Source: Betaproteobacteria bacterium (lineage in GTDB: Bacteria > Pseudomonadota > Gammaproteobacteria > Burkholderiales > Methylophilaceae). From it: a DNA stretch of 5,545 bases. A model generated the notes under the pieces. That model was not told where the DNA came from and made no database searches. It saw only the letters and a list, made by a program, of their open reading frames with translations. The stretch spans positions 1 to 5,545 of the forward strand of contig RFPQ01000061.1 in the NCBI GenBank assembly GCA_009926035.1, written 5' to 3'. This document shows positions 1 to 5,545 of the stretch, piece by piece. The position numbers and the translations under genes were made by a program. Within the stretch, counting starts at the first letter, position 1, and each line of letters opens with the position of its first letter.

Positions 1-6
1 GGTTAA
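1..6 (+). CDS. thiS: Probable last codon and stop of ThiS (partial, 5' end outside window)
   Basis: The window opens with a Gly codon followed by TAA, one base before the thiG start. ThiS, the small sulfur-carrier protein of thiazole synthesis, always ends in Gly-Gly, and its C-terminal glycine becomes the thiocarboxylate that supplies sulfur to ThiG. thiS directly before thiG is a very common order. Only one residue is visible, so the call is inferred from context and the terminal glycine. Any other gene ending in Gly would look the same. Confidence 0.45.
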   Translation, partial: G

Positions 7-7
7 G

Positions 8-799
8 ATGACACAAAAAAAAGATCAACTTCTGATCGCAGGAAAAACTTACCAATCAAGACTATTGGTGGGTACAGGCAAATATAAAGACTTTGAACAA
101 ACAAGACTCGCAATTGATGCGAGTGGCGCTGAAATTATTACGGTTGCGATTCGTCGCACAAACATTGGACAAAATGAAGGTGAGCCATCGTTACTTGATT
201 TTGTACCACCCAATCGTTTTACTTATCTTCCCAATACAGCAGGATGTTATTCAGCCGATGATGCGGTGCGCACACTTCGTTTAGCGAGAGAATTATTAGA
301 TGGACATAAGCTCGTGAAATTAGAAGTTTTGGGAGACCCTAAAACACTTTATCCTAATGTGATTGAAACTATAAAGGCTGCAGAAGTTTTAATCAAAGAA
401 GGATTTGATGTCATGGTCTACACATCAGATGATCCCATTGTAGCGAAAGAACTAGAAAATATTGGCTGTTGTGCCATTATGCCCTTAGCTTCTCTTATAG
501 GTTCAGGTATGGGTATTTTAAATCCATGGAATTTACAAATCATTATTGAACATGCGAAAGTCCCTGTATTAGTCGATGCAGGAGTGGGAACCGCATCTGA
601 TGCTGCCATTGCTATGGAATTAGGTTGCGAAGGCGTTCTCATGAATACAGCAATTGCAAGCGCTAATGATCCGATCATGATGGCAAGCGCCATGAAGAAA
701 GCCATTGAAGCTGGACGTGAGGCATTTTTAGCGGGACGTATGGCTAAAAAATTATATTCAGCTTCGCCTAGCTCGCCCACACAAGGCATGATTTCCTAA
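8..799 (+). CDS. thiG: Thiazole synthase ThiG
   Basis: ThiG condenses 1-deoxy-D-xylulose 5-phosphate, dehydroglycine and the sulfur carried on ThiS into the thiazole phosphate half of thiamine, in the cytoplasm. The 263-residue product has the full family length and a TIM-barrel pattern throughout. Visible family signatures are LLVGTGKY (19-26), VTVAIRR-like TVAIRR (45-50), NTAGC (76-80), LVKLEVLGD (102-110) with Lys104 as the expected Schiff-base lysine for the sugar phosphate and Glu106 beside it, [12 protein letters not shown] (159-170), [12 protein letters not shown] (189-200) with Asp190, and GVLMNTAIA (209-217) for phosphate binding. The ATG at 8 begins one base after the presumed thiS stop, so translation is probably coupled. 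apaG follows after 3 bases. Nothing is truncated or missing. Confidence 0.97.
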   Translation: MTQKKDQLLIAGKTYQSRLLVGTGKYKDFEQTRLAIDASGAEIITVAIRRTNIGQNEGEPSLLDFVPPNRFTYLPNTAGCYSADDAVRTLRLARELLDGHKLVKLEVLGDPKTLYPNVIETIKAAEVLIKEGFDVMVYTSDDPIVAKELENIGCCAIMPLASLIGSGMGILNPWNLQIIIEHAKVPVLVDAGVGTASDAAIAMELGCEGVLMNTAIASANDPIMMASAMKKAIEAGREAFLAGRMAKKLYSASPSSPTQGMIS

Positions 800-802
800 A
801 TT

Positions 803-1186
803 ATGGGATCTACAAAATTACATGCTATTCGTATCAGTGTGGAAACAAATTTCGTAGAAGAAAAGTCAAGCGTTGAACATAATCGTTATTTTTTTAATTA
901 CACCATAACTATTAGCAATGATGGATTAGTTCCAGCTCAACTTGTGAGTCGTCATTGGATTATTACGGATGCGAATGAAGAATCTTTTGAAGTGAAAGGT
1001 TTGGGTGTGGTTGGTGAGCAGCCTCTGATCCAACCTCATGAGTCTTATACCTACACAAGTGGCACTGAAATCAATACTCCTGTGGGATCTATGCATGGTA
1101 GTTATCAAATGGTATCGGAAGATGGCACATCATTTGATGCAGAAATTCCCATGTTTATTTTATCTATGCCGAGGACACTCCATTAA
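803..1186 (+). CDS. apaG: ApaG family protein
   Basis: ApaG is a small, single-domain protein with an immunoglobulin/fibronectin-like beta sandwich. Its exact biochemical role is unsettled: it has been linked to Co2+ resistance and Mg2+ homeostasis in enterics, and the domain also occurs in eukaryotic F-box and polymerase-associated proteins. The 127-residue length is normal for the family. Strongly conserved segments are visible: the start of the sandwich FFNYTITISN (30-39), SRHWIITDAN (49-58), the glycine-rich GLGVVGEQP (66-74), the YTYTSG strand (82-87), TPVGSMHGSYQM (92-103) and the end strand EIPMFILSMP (114-123). There is no clear Shine-Dalgarno before the ATG, which lies 3 bases after the thiG stop, so it is probably translated by coupling. 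The stop codon abuts the mltA ATG. Identification is firm; cellular function is not. Confidence 0.95.
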   Translation: MGSTKLHAIRISVETNFVEEKSSVEHNRYFFNYTITISNDGLVPAQLVSRHWIITDANEESFEVKGLGVVGEQPLIQPHESYTYTSGTEINTPVGSMHGSYQMVSEDGTSFDAEIPMFILSMPRTLH

Positions 1187-2440
1187 ATGAGACGCTATAT
1201 TCTTTTACTGCTTTCTTTATTGCTTATCTCATGTGCAGAGGTCGCAAATAAAGCAGATAAAACATCGAACGTAAAATCTAATTGTGATTGTCCAAAAATT
1301 AAAACTGAAAAAGAAGATCTCGCAAAAATCCCTGATTATGGACTCTTAAAAAAATCGGATTGGAGTGCGATTGAATCTTCACTTGAAAGTGACAATTTAC
1401 TCCCTGCTTGGACTGCATGGCTTAGAAGTTGCTCTTCTTTAAAACAAAAAGATGCTTGGAAAAAAGTTTGTGATCTTACGGATAGTATTAAAGAGCCAAG
1501 CAATGAAAATATTCAGAATTATTTTAAAAAATATTTTAATGTTTATACCGCGACTAATTTAGATGGTTCAGATACCGGCATGATTACCGGCTACTATCAA
1601 CCCATCTTAAAAGGGAGTATGGTTAAAACAGCACAATACAAAGTCCCACTTTATACAACACCTAAAGATTTGATTACGGTTGATTTAAGCGAAGTTTACC
1701 CAGAATTAAAATCAAAACGCTTACGTGGAAAATTAGCGGGAAACAAATTAGTCCCTTATTTATCAAGGGCTGAGATTGATGGGCAGGGCTCACCTTTGGC
1801 GGGCAATGAAATTGTATGGGTAGAAGATCCGGTCGAAGCTTTCTTTTTAGAGATTCAAGGGTCCGGTATTATTCATTTTGATAATGGAGACATCATGCAA
1901 ATTGGCTATGCCGATCAAAATGGCTATCCATTTAAAGCGATTGGTTCCACTTTGATTCAGAAGAAAGAGATTACGATGGCTGAAGCCTCAATGGAAGGTA
2001 TCAAAAATTGGGCTCGAAAAAATATCAATAAGTTACGCGAATTTTTAAATATCAATGCGAGCTATGTCTTCTTTAGAAAATTGCCTGATGATTTGCCTGG
2101 CCCGATTGGTGCTTTAGGGGTATCGATTGAAGCTGAGCGAAGTGTAGCAATTGATCCTAAATTTATTCCTTTAGGTGCCCCTATTTTCTTATCAACAACT
2201 CAACCAAATACAACTGACCCGCTGGAGCGACTCATGGTCGCGCAAGACACTGGAGGTGCTATTCGAGGTGGTGTGCGTGCTGATTTCTACTGGGGTAGTG
2301 GCTATGAAGCAGGACGTAAGGCAGGAAGTATGAAGCAACAAGGTAAAATCTGGACTCTTCTCCCTAAGGATTATACTTTCCCAGTAGCGACACAAGAATT
2401 TGTGATGAAACGAAGTCCCATTGAGGAAGCCTCCAAATAA
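1187..2440 (+). CDS. mltA: Membrane-bound lytic murein transglycosylase A (lipoprotein)
   Basis: MltA cleaves the MurNAc-GlcNAc bond of peptidoglycan, leaving 1,6-anhydromuropeptides, and helps remodel and recycle the wall from the inner face of the outer membrane. Residues 1-15 form a lipoprotein signal (two Arg, then a Leu/Ile-rich core) ending in the lipobox LISC, with Cys16 as the lipidated residue. The next residue is Ala rather than Asp, which fits Lol-dependent delivery to the outer membrane. Family signatures follow: GYYQP (135-139), the long MltA domain with AFFLEIQGSG (218-227), GPIGALGV (305-312), and a C-terminal 3D domain whose aspartates appear as Asp323 (IDPKFIPLG), Asp354 (VAQDTGGAI) and Asp366 (RADFYWGSG). 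Asp354 matches the catalytic Asp308 of E. coli MltA. The 417 residues are slightly longer than E. coli's. The ATG directly follows the apaG stop; GAGGA at 1171-1175 is a distant possible ribosome site. A strong terminator overlaps the stop. Confidence 0.96.
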   Translation: MRRYILLLLSLLLISCAEVANKADKTSNVKSNCDCPKIKTEKEDLAKIPDYGLLKKSDWSAIESSLESDNLLPAWTAWLRSCSSLKQKDAWKKVCDLTDSIKEPSNENIQNYFKKYFNVYTATNLDGSDTGMITGYYQPILKGSMVKTAQYKVPLYTTPKDLITVDLSEVYPELKSKRLRGKLAGNKLVPYLSRAEIDGQGSPLAGNEIVWVEDPVEAFFLEIQGSGIIHFDNGDIMQIGYADQNGYPFKAIGSTLIQKKEITMAEASMEGIKNWARKNINKLREFLNINASYVFFRKLPDDLPGPIGALGVSIEAERSVAIDPKFIPLGAPIFLSTTQPNTTDPLERLMVAQDTGGAIRGGVRADFYWGSGYEAGRKAGSMKQQGKIWTLLPKDYTFPVATQEFVMKRSPIEEASK

Positions 2441-2468
2441 AAAAGGAAGCTAAAAAGCTTCCTTTTTT
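2439..2468. terminator. Bidirectional intrinsic terminator between mltA and pqqA
   Basis: GGAAGCT (2445-2451) and AGCTTCC (2456-2462) form a perfect 7-bp stem around an AAAA loop. The stem is extended by six A-T pairs (2439-2444 with 2463-2468). The + strand ends in six T, and the - strand also ends in six T from the A-run at 2439-2444. It can therefore stop the thiG-apaG-mltA transcript and the oppositely directed pqqA transcript. It overlaps the last bases of the mltA stop codon and lies 23 bases beyond the pqqA stop. Confidence 0.93.
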
Positions 2469-2491
2469 AAGTAACTTTAAATAATAAACAA

Positions 2492-2563
2492 TTACTTGTT
2501 CATTACGTACATAGTTACTTCAAAGCCAAAACGCATTTCTGTAGCTGCTGGAGTTGTCCACAT
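2492..2563 (-). CDS. pqqA: PQQ precursor peptide PqqA, stand-alone copy
   Basis: This 23-codon gene, too short for most gene finders, encodes the ribosomal peptide from which pyrroloquinoline quinone is made. In the known pathway, the radical SAM enzyme PqqE, with chaperone PqqD, joins the glutamate gamma-carbon to the tyrosine ring; the linked residues are then cut out and processed to PQQ. The peptide starts MWTTPA (1-6), as in Klebsiella- and Pseudomonas-type PqqA (MWxxPA), and carries RFGFEVTMY at 11-19. That places Glu15 and Tyr19 exactly at the conserved E-V-T-x-Y spacing and positions. It ends in a short VMNK tail. The length of 23 residues is typical. AGGAG lies 7 bases before the ATG. 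No pqqB, C, D or E is in the window: a terminator and the converging mltA follow it. The remaining biosynthetic genes must be elsewhere if it is functional. Confidence 0.93.
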   Translation of the reverse strand: MWTTPAATEMRFGFEVTMYVMNK

Positions 2564-2676
2564 AGTATTTCTCCTAGTGATGGTTAAAGATCTGCATTCA
2601 AAGATGCATTGGAAAGACTATATCCCTAGAAGCGAGTAAATACACCGACTAGGTGATGAATTAGACCTCATGATTT
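2564..2676 (-). promoter_or_regulatory. Leader region of pqqA, possible promoter
   Basis: These 113 bases separate the upstream unknown gene from pqqA on the same strand. No strong terminator is seen between the two, so read-through is possible. A -10-like TATAGT lies at 2617-2622 (- strand) but no good -35 stands 16-18 bases before it. If used, it would give a leader of about 47 bases. That leader contains TGCAT (2593-2597) and ATGCA (2604-2608), able to form a weak 5-bp hairpin with a 6-base loop. Promoter and hairpin are both tentative. Confidence 0.3.
2571..2575 (-). promoter_or_regulatory. Shine-Dalgarno of pqqA
   Basis: On the - strand AGGAG stands 7 bases before the pqqA ATG. This near-perfect site fixes the start of the 23-codon gene and argues that this is a translated gene rather than a chance open frame. 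Confidence 0.85.
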
Positions 2677-3915
2677 TCATGATAGGGACATGACGTCACT
2701 GGTGCCAAGATTTAAGGCCTTAGGCTGATCAATGAAGACAATCGGATCCATTGAGCGCCAGACGAGGTAGATGGGAGTATCTGAAATTTTAAATTCTGCA
2801 CGATCAATCATATCACCATGACTATCATAGATCTTAGCGCTATAAATATCTTCAATATGGTAAAAATCCTCAGGATTTAAAGTCTTGTCATCTCGCGTCC
2901 ATGTAGCATGCATTTGTTCTTTATCATTTTTAAAGTGATGGATTTCAAAAGGCATGTCGTTAAATAAAGAGCCTATATAAGTCATGCCTTCCATGCGGTC
3001 AACCAGAAACAAAACGCCTTCAGCATTTCGATAGGGCAAATAAAGCTTAGTAAGATGACCGGAAGCAATCAGTAAACAAATTGCGCGAAGCGTATAGGAA
3101 GTAATCTCATGACGTTTTAACTCAATAGCACCGTAAATGATTTTGATATTAAAGCTTTCAGCGATTCTTTGGATGAGTGCCAGTTTTTTAATGAGGTTAA
3201 ATTTAAAAAATTTACCTAATTTAGGAACTAGGAAATTGGGATAAATGAGCTCAGGCTCTTTATCCATTTCATTGGTTAAATTAATCGTGTGAATGTCTGG
3301 GAGTTGATATTTATCTCTTAAAAGCTTGAATACCATGTCATTAAAGAAGGGACTGAATGAGGGAATGGAGGGCCCTGCTACTTTAATTTTTTTAAGTCTT
3401 GCAATATTAAAGGTCATAGCCCAAATATTCAAAAATGCCTGAAGGGCTTTATGACTAAAACTTGTCATTTCAATTTCAATGGATGCAATATGTTTTTGAT
3501 AGCCTAACAATGTGAGATCTAGAAGTTCTCGCCATTGAAGGTAAATATCTTCTTCATCAATAAGTACTAATTTCAAATTAAATTTAATATTTTGCCCGAT
3601 TAAATCATCTAAAAAGGTAGGACTGAATTCACTGATTCGATTCGATGGAATAAGGAGTGTCACATCTTGAATCTTATGTTGACGACACATTTCAGTAACA
3701 CCTATGGGGTCCTCAATTAAATCTTCGATGGTGAGACTTAACCCAAAAAAGTGACTTGGAATTTTATGATTCTTTGGAGGAATATGACCGCCATTAAAAA
3801 AAAGCTTGGGACTTAATATGAGTGATAAAGCATTCTTAAGAAACGCGCGATTGAAAAAAGAAAAATTGTTAAACATGGGCCTTATTATAACTTTAAGCGT
3901 ATTTATTTTATGCAT
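2677..3915 (-). CDS. Unknown protein, glycoside-hydrolase-like TIM barrel (weak assignment)
   Basis: I do not recognise a named family. The longest reading is 412 residues; a start at 3876 gives 399 and is preferred, because the ATG at 3915 sits on the T-tract of the amtB terminator with no ribosome site. Residues below use the 412 numbering. There is no signal peptide and no clear membrane span, so it is probably cytoplasmic. From about 55 to 295, hydrophobic strands alternate with helices in a (beta/alpha)8 rhythm: HFFGLSL (55-61), DVTLLIP (84-90), FNLKLVLI (112-119), IASIEIEM (143-150), IKVAGPS (177-183), IHTINLT (208-214), IKIIYGAIEL (257-266) and LTKLYLPY (288-295). The fifth resembles the 'vaGPs' strand of clan A glycosidases. 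From 320 to 395 a beta-rich tail includes AKIYDSHGDMID (360-371) and DTPIYLVW (379-386), like the C-terminal domain of such enzymes. The usual Asn-Glu acid/base after strand 4 is not seen, so catalysis is doubtful. It lies downstream of amtB and upstream of pqqA on the same strand. Confidence 0.8.
   Translation of the reverse strand: MHKINTLKVIIRPMFNNFSFFNRAFLKNALSLILSPKLFFNGGHIPPKNHKIPSHFFGLSLTIEDLIEDPIGVTEMCRQHKIQDVTLLIPSNRISEFSPTFLDDLIGQNIKFNLKLVLIDEEDIYLQWRELLDLTLLGYQKHIASIEIEMTSFSHKALQAFLNIWAMTFNIARLKKIKVAGPSIPSFSPFFNDMVFKLLRDKYQLPDIHTINLTNEMDKEPELIYPNFLVPKLGKFFKFNLIKKLALIQRIAESFNIKIIYGAIELKRHEITSYTLRAICLLIASGHLTKLYLPYRNAEGVLFLVDRMEGMTYIGSLFNDMPFEIHHFKNDKEQMHATWTRDDKTLNPEDFYHIEDIYSAKIYDSHGDMIDRAEFKISDTPIYLVWRSMDPIVFIDQPKALNLGTSDVMSLS
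3884..3889 (-). promoter_or_regulatory. Possible -10 box just before the shorter start of the unknown gene
   Basis: A perfect TATAAT on the - strand ends 7 bases before the ATG at 3874-3876. Transcription would then begin at or next to that ATG, giving a leaderless or nearly leaderless message. The alternative is a weak ribosome site, TAAGG, only 3 bases from the ATG. The hexamer 17 bases upstream (CATAAA) is a poor -35. In AT-rich DNA a chance TATAAT is plausible, but its place right after the amtB terminator is where a new promoter would be expected. Confidence 0.35.
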
Positions 3916-3943
3916 AAAAAAAGGGCGCTAAAAAAGCGCCCTT
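3914..3943 (-). terminator. Intrinsic terminator of glnK-amtB
   Basis: Read on the - strand, AAGGGCGCT (3935-3943) and AGCGCCCTT (3921-3929) form a perfect 9-bp GC-rich stem with a 5-base loop, followed by a run of seven T (3916-3922, the last stem bases included). It lies about 25 bases after the amtB stop. The T-run ends at the ATG that would begin the longest reading of the next gene. Confidence 0.92.
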
Positions 3944-3967
3944 GAGAAGTCACTACTTCAGGAAATT

Positions 3968-5458
3968 TTATTTATGATAAGCTTGCTCGCCATGTTCAGC
4001 GATGTCTAAGCCTTCTCGCTCAGCATCTGGTTTCACACGTAAACCAATCGTCATATCGATTAGTTTTAATGCAAGATAGGAAACCGTTGCTGACACAACA
4101 ACTGCAGTACCTACTGCCCATAGTTGAGACATGATTTGCGTTTGCATATCAAACTCGCCTACTTTATTTGCAACGTAATCATAAACCCCTGTGCCACCCA
4201 AAGCAGGACTTACAAATACGCCGGTCATAATCGCACCGAAGATACCACCCACGCCATGCACACCAAACACATCAAGTGAATCATCGTAGCCAAAAGCTTT
4301 TTTAACTTTAGATACAAAGAATAAGCAGATGGGAGATACACCTAAACCAATAACAAGTGCACCAATAGGACCTACAAATCCACAAGCTGGCGTAATTGCT
4401 ACAAGTCCTGCTACGGCACCTGATGCCGCACCTAGCATCGATGGTTTTGATTTTAAGATCCACTCAAATGCCATCCAAGAAAGAGTTGCAGCCGCAGTCG
4501 CAAGCATTGTATTCACAAATGCTAATGCCGCTAAACCTGAAGCTTCAAGATTTGAACCTGCATTGAAACCAAACCAACCTACCCATAGTAATGATGCACC
4601 TACCATAGTTAATGTAAGGCTATGAGGAGGCATAGCTTCTTTGCCATATCCAATTCTTTTACCTACCATGATGGCAGCCACAAGCGCTGCAATACCGGCA
4701 TTAATATGGACCACGGTACCACCTGCGAAATCGAGTGCACCTTTAGCCCATAACCAACCTGCATTTCCAATCACAGTTTCTAAAGACTTAGCATCTGTGA
4801 TTGCATCTGGACCGTCCCAATACCACACCATGTGTGCCATCGGTAAGTAAGCAAATGTAAACCAGATGATTAAGAATAAAAGGACTGCAGAAAATTTCAT
4901 ACGTTCAGCAAATGCACCAATGATTAAAGCTGGCGTGATTGCCGCAAAAGTTAATTGGAAAGCGACAAAGATAAATTCCGGGATGACAACACCTTTACTA
5001 AAGGTGGCACCAACTGAATCCGGAGTGATACCGCTTAAAAATAATTTACTGAAGCCACCATAAAAAGGGCTGCCGCCTGTAAATGCAACGCTATAACCAT
5101 AAATCGCCCATAACACTCCCATGAGAGAAAATACAACAAAGGTTTGCATCAATACCGAGAGCATATTTTTTGATCTCACTAAGCCACCATAGAAGAGGGC
5201 TAGGCCTGGGATGACCATTAAGGTCACTAGAACGGTAGCCATGATCATCCATGCAGTGTCACCTTTGTTAGGTGTGGGTGCAGGAGGTTCATCTTTTGCT
5301 TCAGAAGGTTTTTCAGAAGGTGTTGCATCTGCAATTAAAGTTACAGCATCAGTAGCTTTTACTGAAGTAACTTCATCAGCAAAACTTGCACTTGTCATTC
5401 CTAAAAAGTTTAGGCATAAAAAGCTAATTAATGCGAAAGTTGATAATAATTTTTTCAT
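3968..5458 (-). CDS. amtB: Ammonium transporter AmtB
   Basis: AmtB is a trimeric inner-membrane channel of the Amt/Mep/Rh family that brings in ammonium and is blocked by GlnK. The 496-residue product begins with a signal peptide (Lys-Lys, hydrophobic core, probable cut after Ala27 in SFA-DE), as in E. coli AmtB. A Pro/Glu/Ala-rich linker of about 38 residues follows (28-65), then the standard 11-helix channel from GDTAWM (66-71). Pore residues are present: the twin histidines His251 (GGTVVHINAG) and His401 (FGVHGVGG), Phe171 and Phe298 of the gate, and Trp212 and Ser302 of the outer binding site, with Asp243 matching E. coli Asp160. The cytoplasmic tail GLRVKPDAEREGLD (472-485) and EHGEQAY (488-494) is the part that contacts GlnK. 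AGAGGA lies 7 bases before the ATG, and glnK ends 15 bases upstream, so the two are one operon. Nitrogen-controlled expression is likely, but its promoter is outside the window. Confidence 0.97.
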   Translation of the reverse strand: MKKLLSTFALISFLCLNFLGMTSASFADEVTSVKATDAVTLIADATPSEKPSEAKDEPPAPTPNKGDTAWMIMATVLVTLMVIPGLALFYGGLVRSKNMLSVLMQTFVVFSLMGVLWAIYGYSVAFTGGSPFYGGFSKLFLSGITPDSVGATFSKGVVIPEFIFVAFQLTFAAITPALIIGAFAERMKFSAVLLFLIIWFTFAYLPMAHMVWYWDGPDAITDAKSLETVIGNAGWLWAKGALDFAGGTVVHINAGIAALVAAIMVGKRIGYGKEAMPPHSLTLTMVGASLLWVGWFGFNAGSNLEASGLAALAFVNTMLATAAATLSWMAFEWILKSKPSMLGAASGAVAGLVAITPACGFVGPIGALVIGLGVSPICLFFVSKVKKAFGYDDSLDVFGVHGVGGIFGAIMTGVFVSPALGGTGVYDYVANKVGEFDMQTQIMSQLWAVGTAVVVSATVSYLALKLIDMTIGLRVKPDAEREGLDIAEHGEQAYHK

Positions 5459-5473
5459 AATTTGATCCTCTGA

Positions 5474-5545
5474 TTAGAGAGCTTCCTCCCCAGTTTCGCC
5501 AGTACGTATGCGATAAACTTCTTCAAGTTCCATCACAAAAATTTT
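5474..5545 (-). CDS. glnK: Nitrogen regulatory protein PII (GlnK), C-terminal end, partial
   Basis: The last 23 codons of a gene entering from the right edge on the - strand are visible. They read KIFVMELEEVYRIRTGE and end GEEAL. This is the conserved C-terminus of PII proteins (K-I-F-V, then the R-I-R-T-G-E motif). The two arginines belong to the ATP-binding C-loop. PII proteins bind ATP, ADP and 2-oxoglutarate and report carbon/nitrogen status. The one encoded next to amtB is normally GlnK, which inserts its T-loop into the AmtB pore when nitrogen is sufficient. The T-loop and uridylylation site lie outside the window. Choice of glnK over glnB rests on the adjacent amtB, 15 bases downstream. 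Confidence 0.93.
   Translation of the reverse strand, partial: KIFVMELEEVYRIRTGETGEEAL

Noticed and set aside
418..789. Open frame of 123 codons on the - strand inside thiG
   Set aside because: It lies wholly antisense to a conserved gene, shows no recognisable family pattern and is explained by codon bias of thiG.
2571..2660. Similar CATCAC(C)TAG stretches (- strand) at about 2574-2583 and 2649-2658, the second within CACC-N5-GGTG
   Set aside because: The match is short and imperfect, one copy overlaps the pqqA ribosome site, and no third copy supports an operator.
2668..2682. TCATGA-TTT-TCATGA repeat at the end of the unknown gene
   Set aside because: Each 6-mer is its own palindrome and one overlaps the stop codon. 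There is no T-run or further arm, so it is too short to call a terminator or binding site.
4329..5465. Several + strand open frames of 65-98 codons opposite amtB
   Set aside because: All are antisense to a fully conserved channel gene and have Ala/Thr/Pro-rich compositions expected from reading helix codons backwards.

Overview
The window looks like a piece of chromosome from an AT-rich Gram-negative proteobacterium. An outer-membrane murein lipoprotein (MltA), ApaG and a GlnK-AmtB pair support this. The best guess is a betaproteobacterial methylotroph of the Methylophilaceae type. That guess rests on low GC judged by eye, a stand-alone pqqA (PQQ serves methanol dehydrogenases) and an AmtB with a long Pro/Glu-rich N-terminal linker. 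The taxon is inference, not something read directly.

Left part, + strand (1-2468): a tightly packed run of genes. The first six bases, Gly codon plus stop, are probably the very end of thiS. Then come thiG (thiazole synthase), apaG and mltA, with gaps of 1, 3 and 0 bases, so they are almost certainly one transcript. The run closes at a strong hairpin with U-tracts on both strands (2439-2468).

Middle, - strand (2492-3915): the stretch that looks empty between mltA and the next large gene holds a 23-residue pqqA (2492-2563), the precursor peptide of pyrroloquinoline quinone, with its own ribosome binding site. No other pqq gene is visible beside it. Upstream on the same strand lies a 399- or 412-residue protein of unknown function. 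It reads like a glycoside-hydrolase-type TIM barrel with a small C-terminal beta domain but lacks the usual catalytic signature. Its longer possible start sits directly on the U-tract of the amtB terminator, so the shorter start at 3876 is preferred.

Right part, - strand (3914-5545): the 3' end of glnK (PII signal protein) followed 15 bases later by amtB (ammonium channel) and then an intrinsic terminator. This is the classic nitrogen-sensing pair, in which GlnK plugs AmtB when nitrogen is plentiful.

The window is mostly conserved housekeeping. The parts worth a second look are the orphan pqqA and the unassigned TIM-barrel-like protein upstream of it. I see no mobile element, CRISPR array, RNA gene or phage-related gene.
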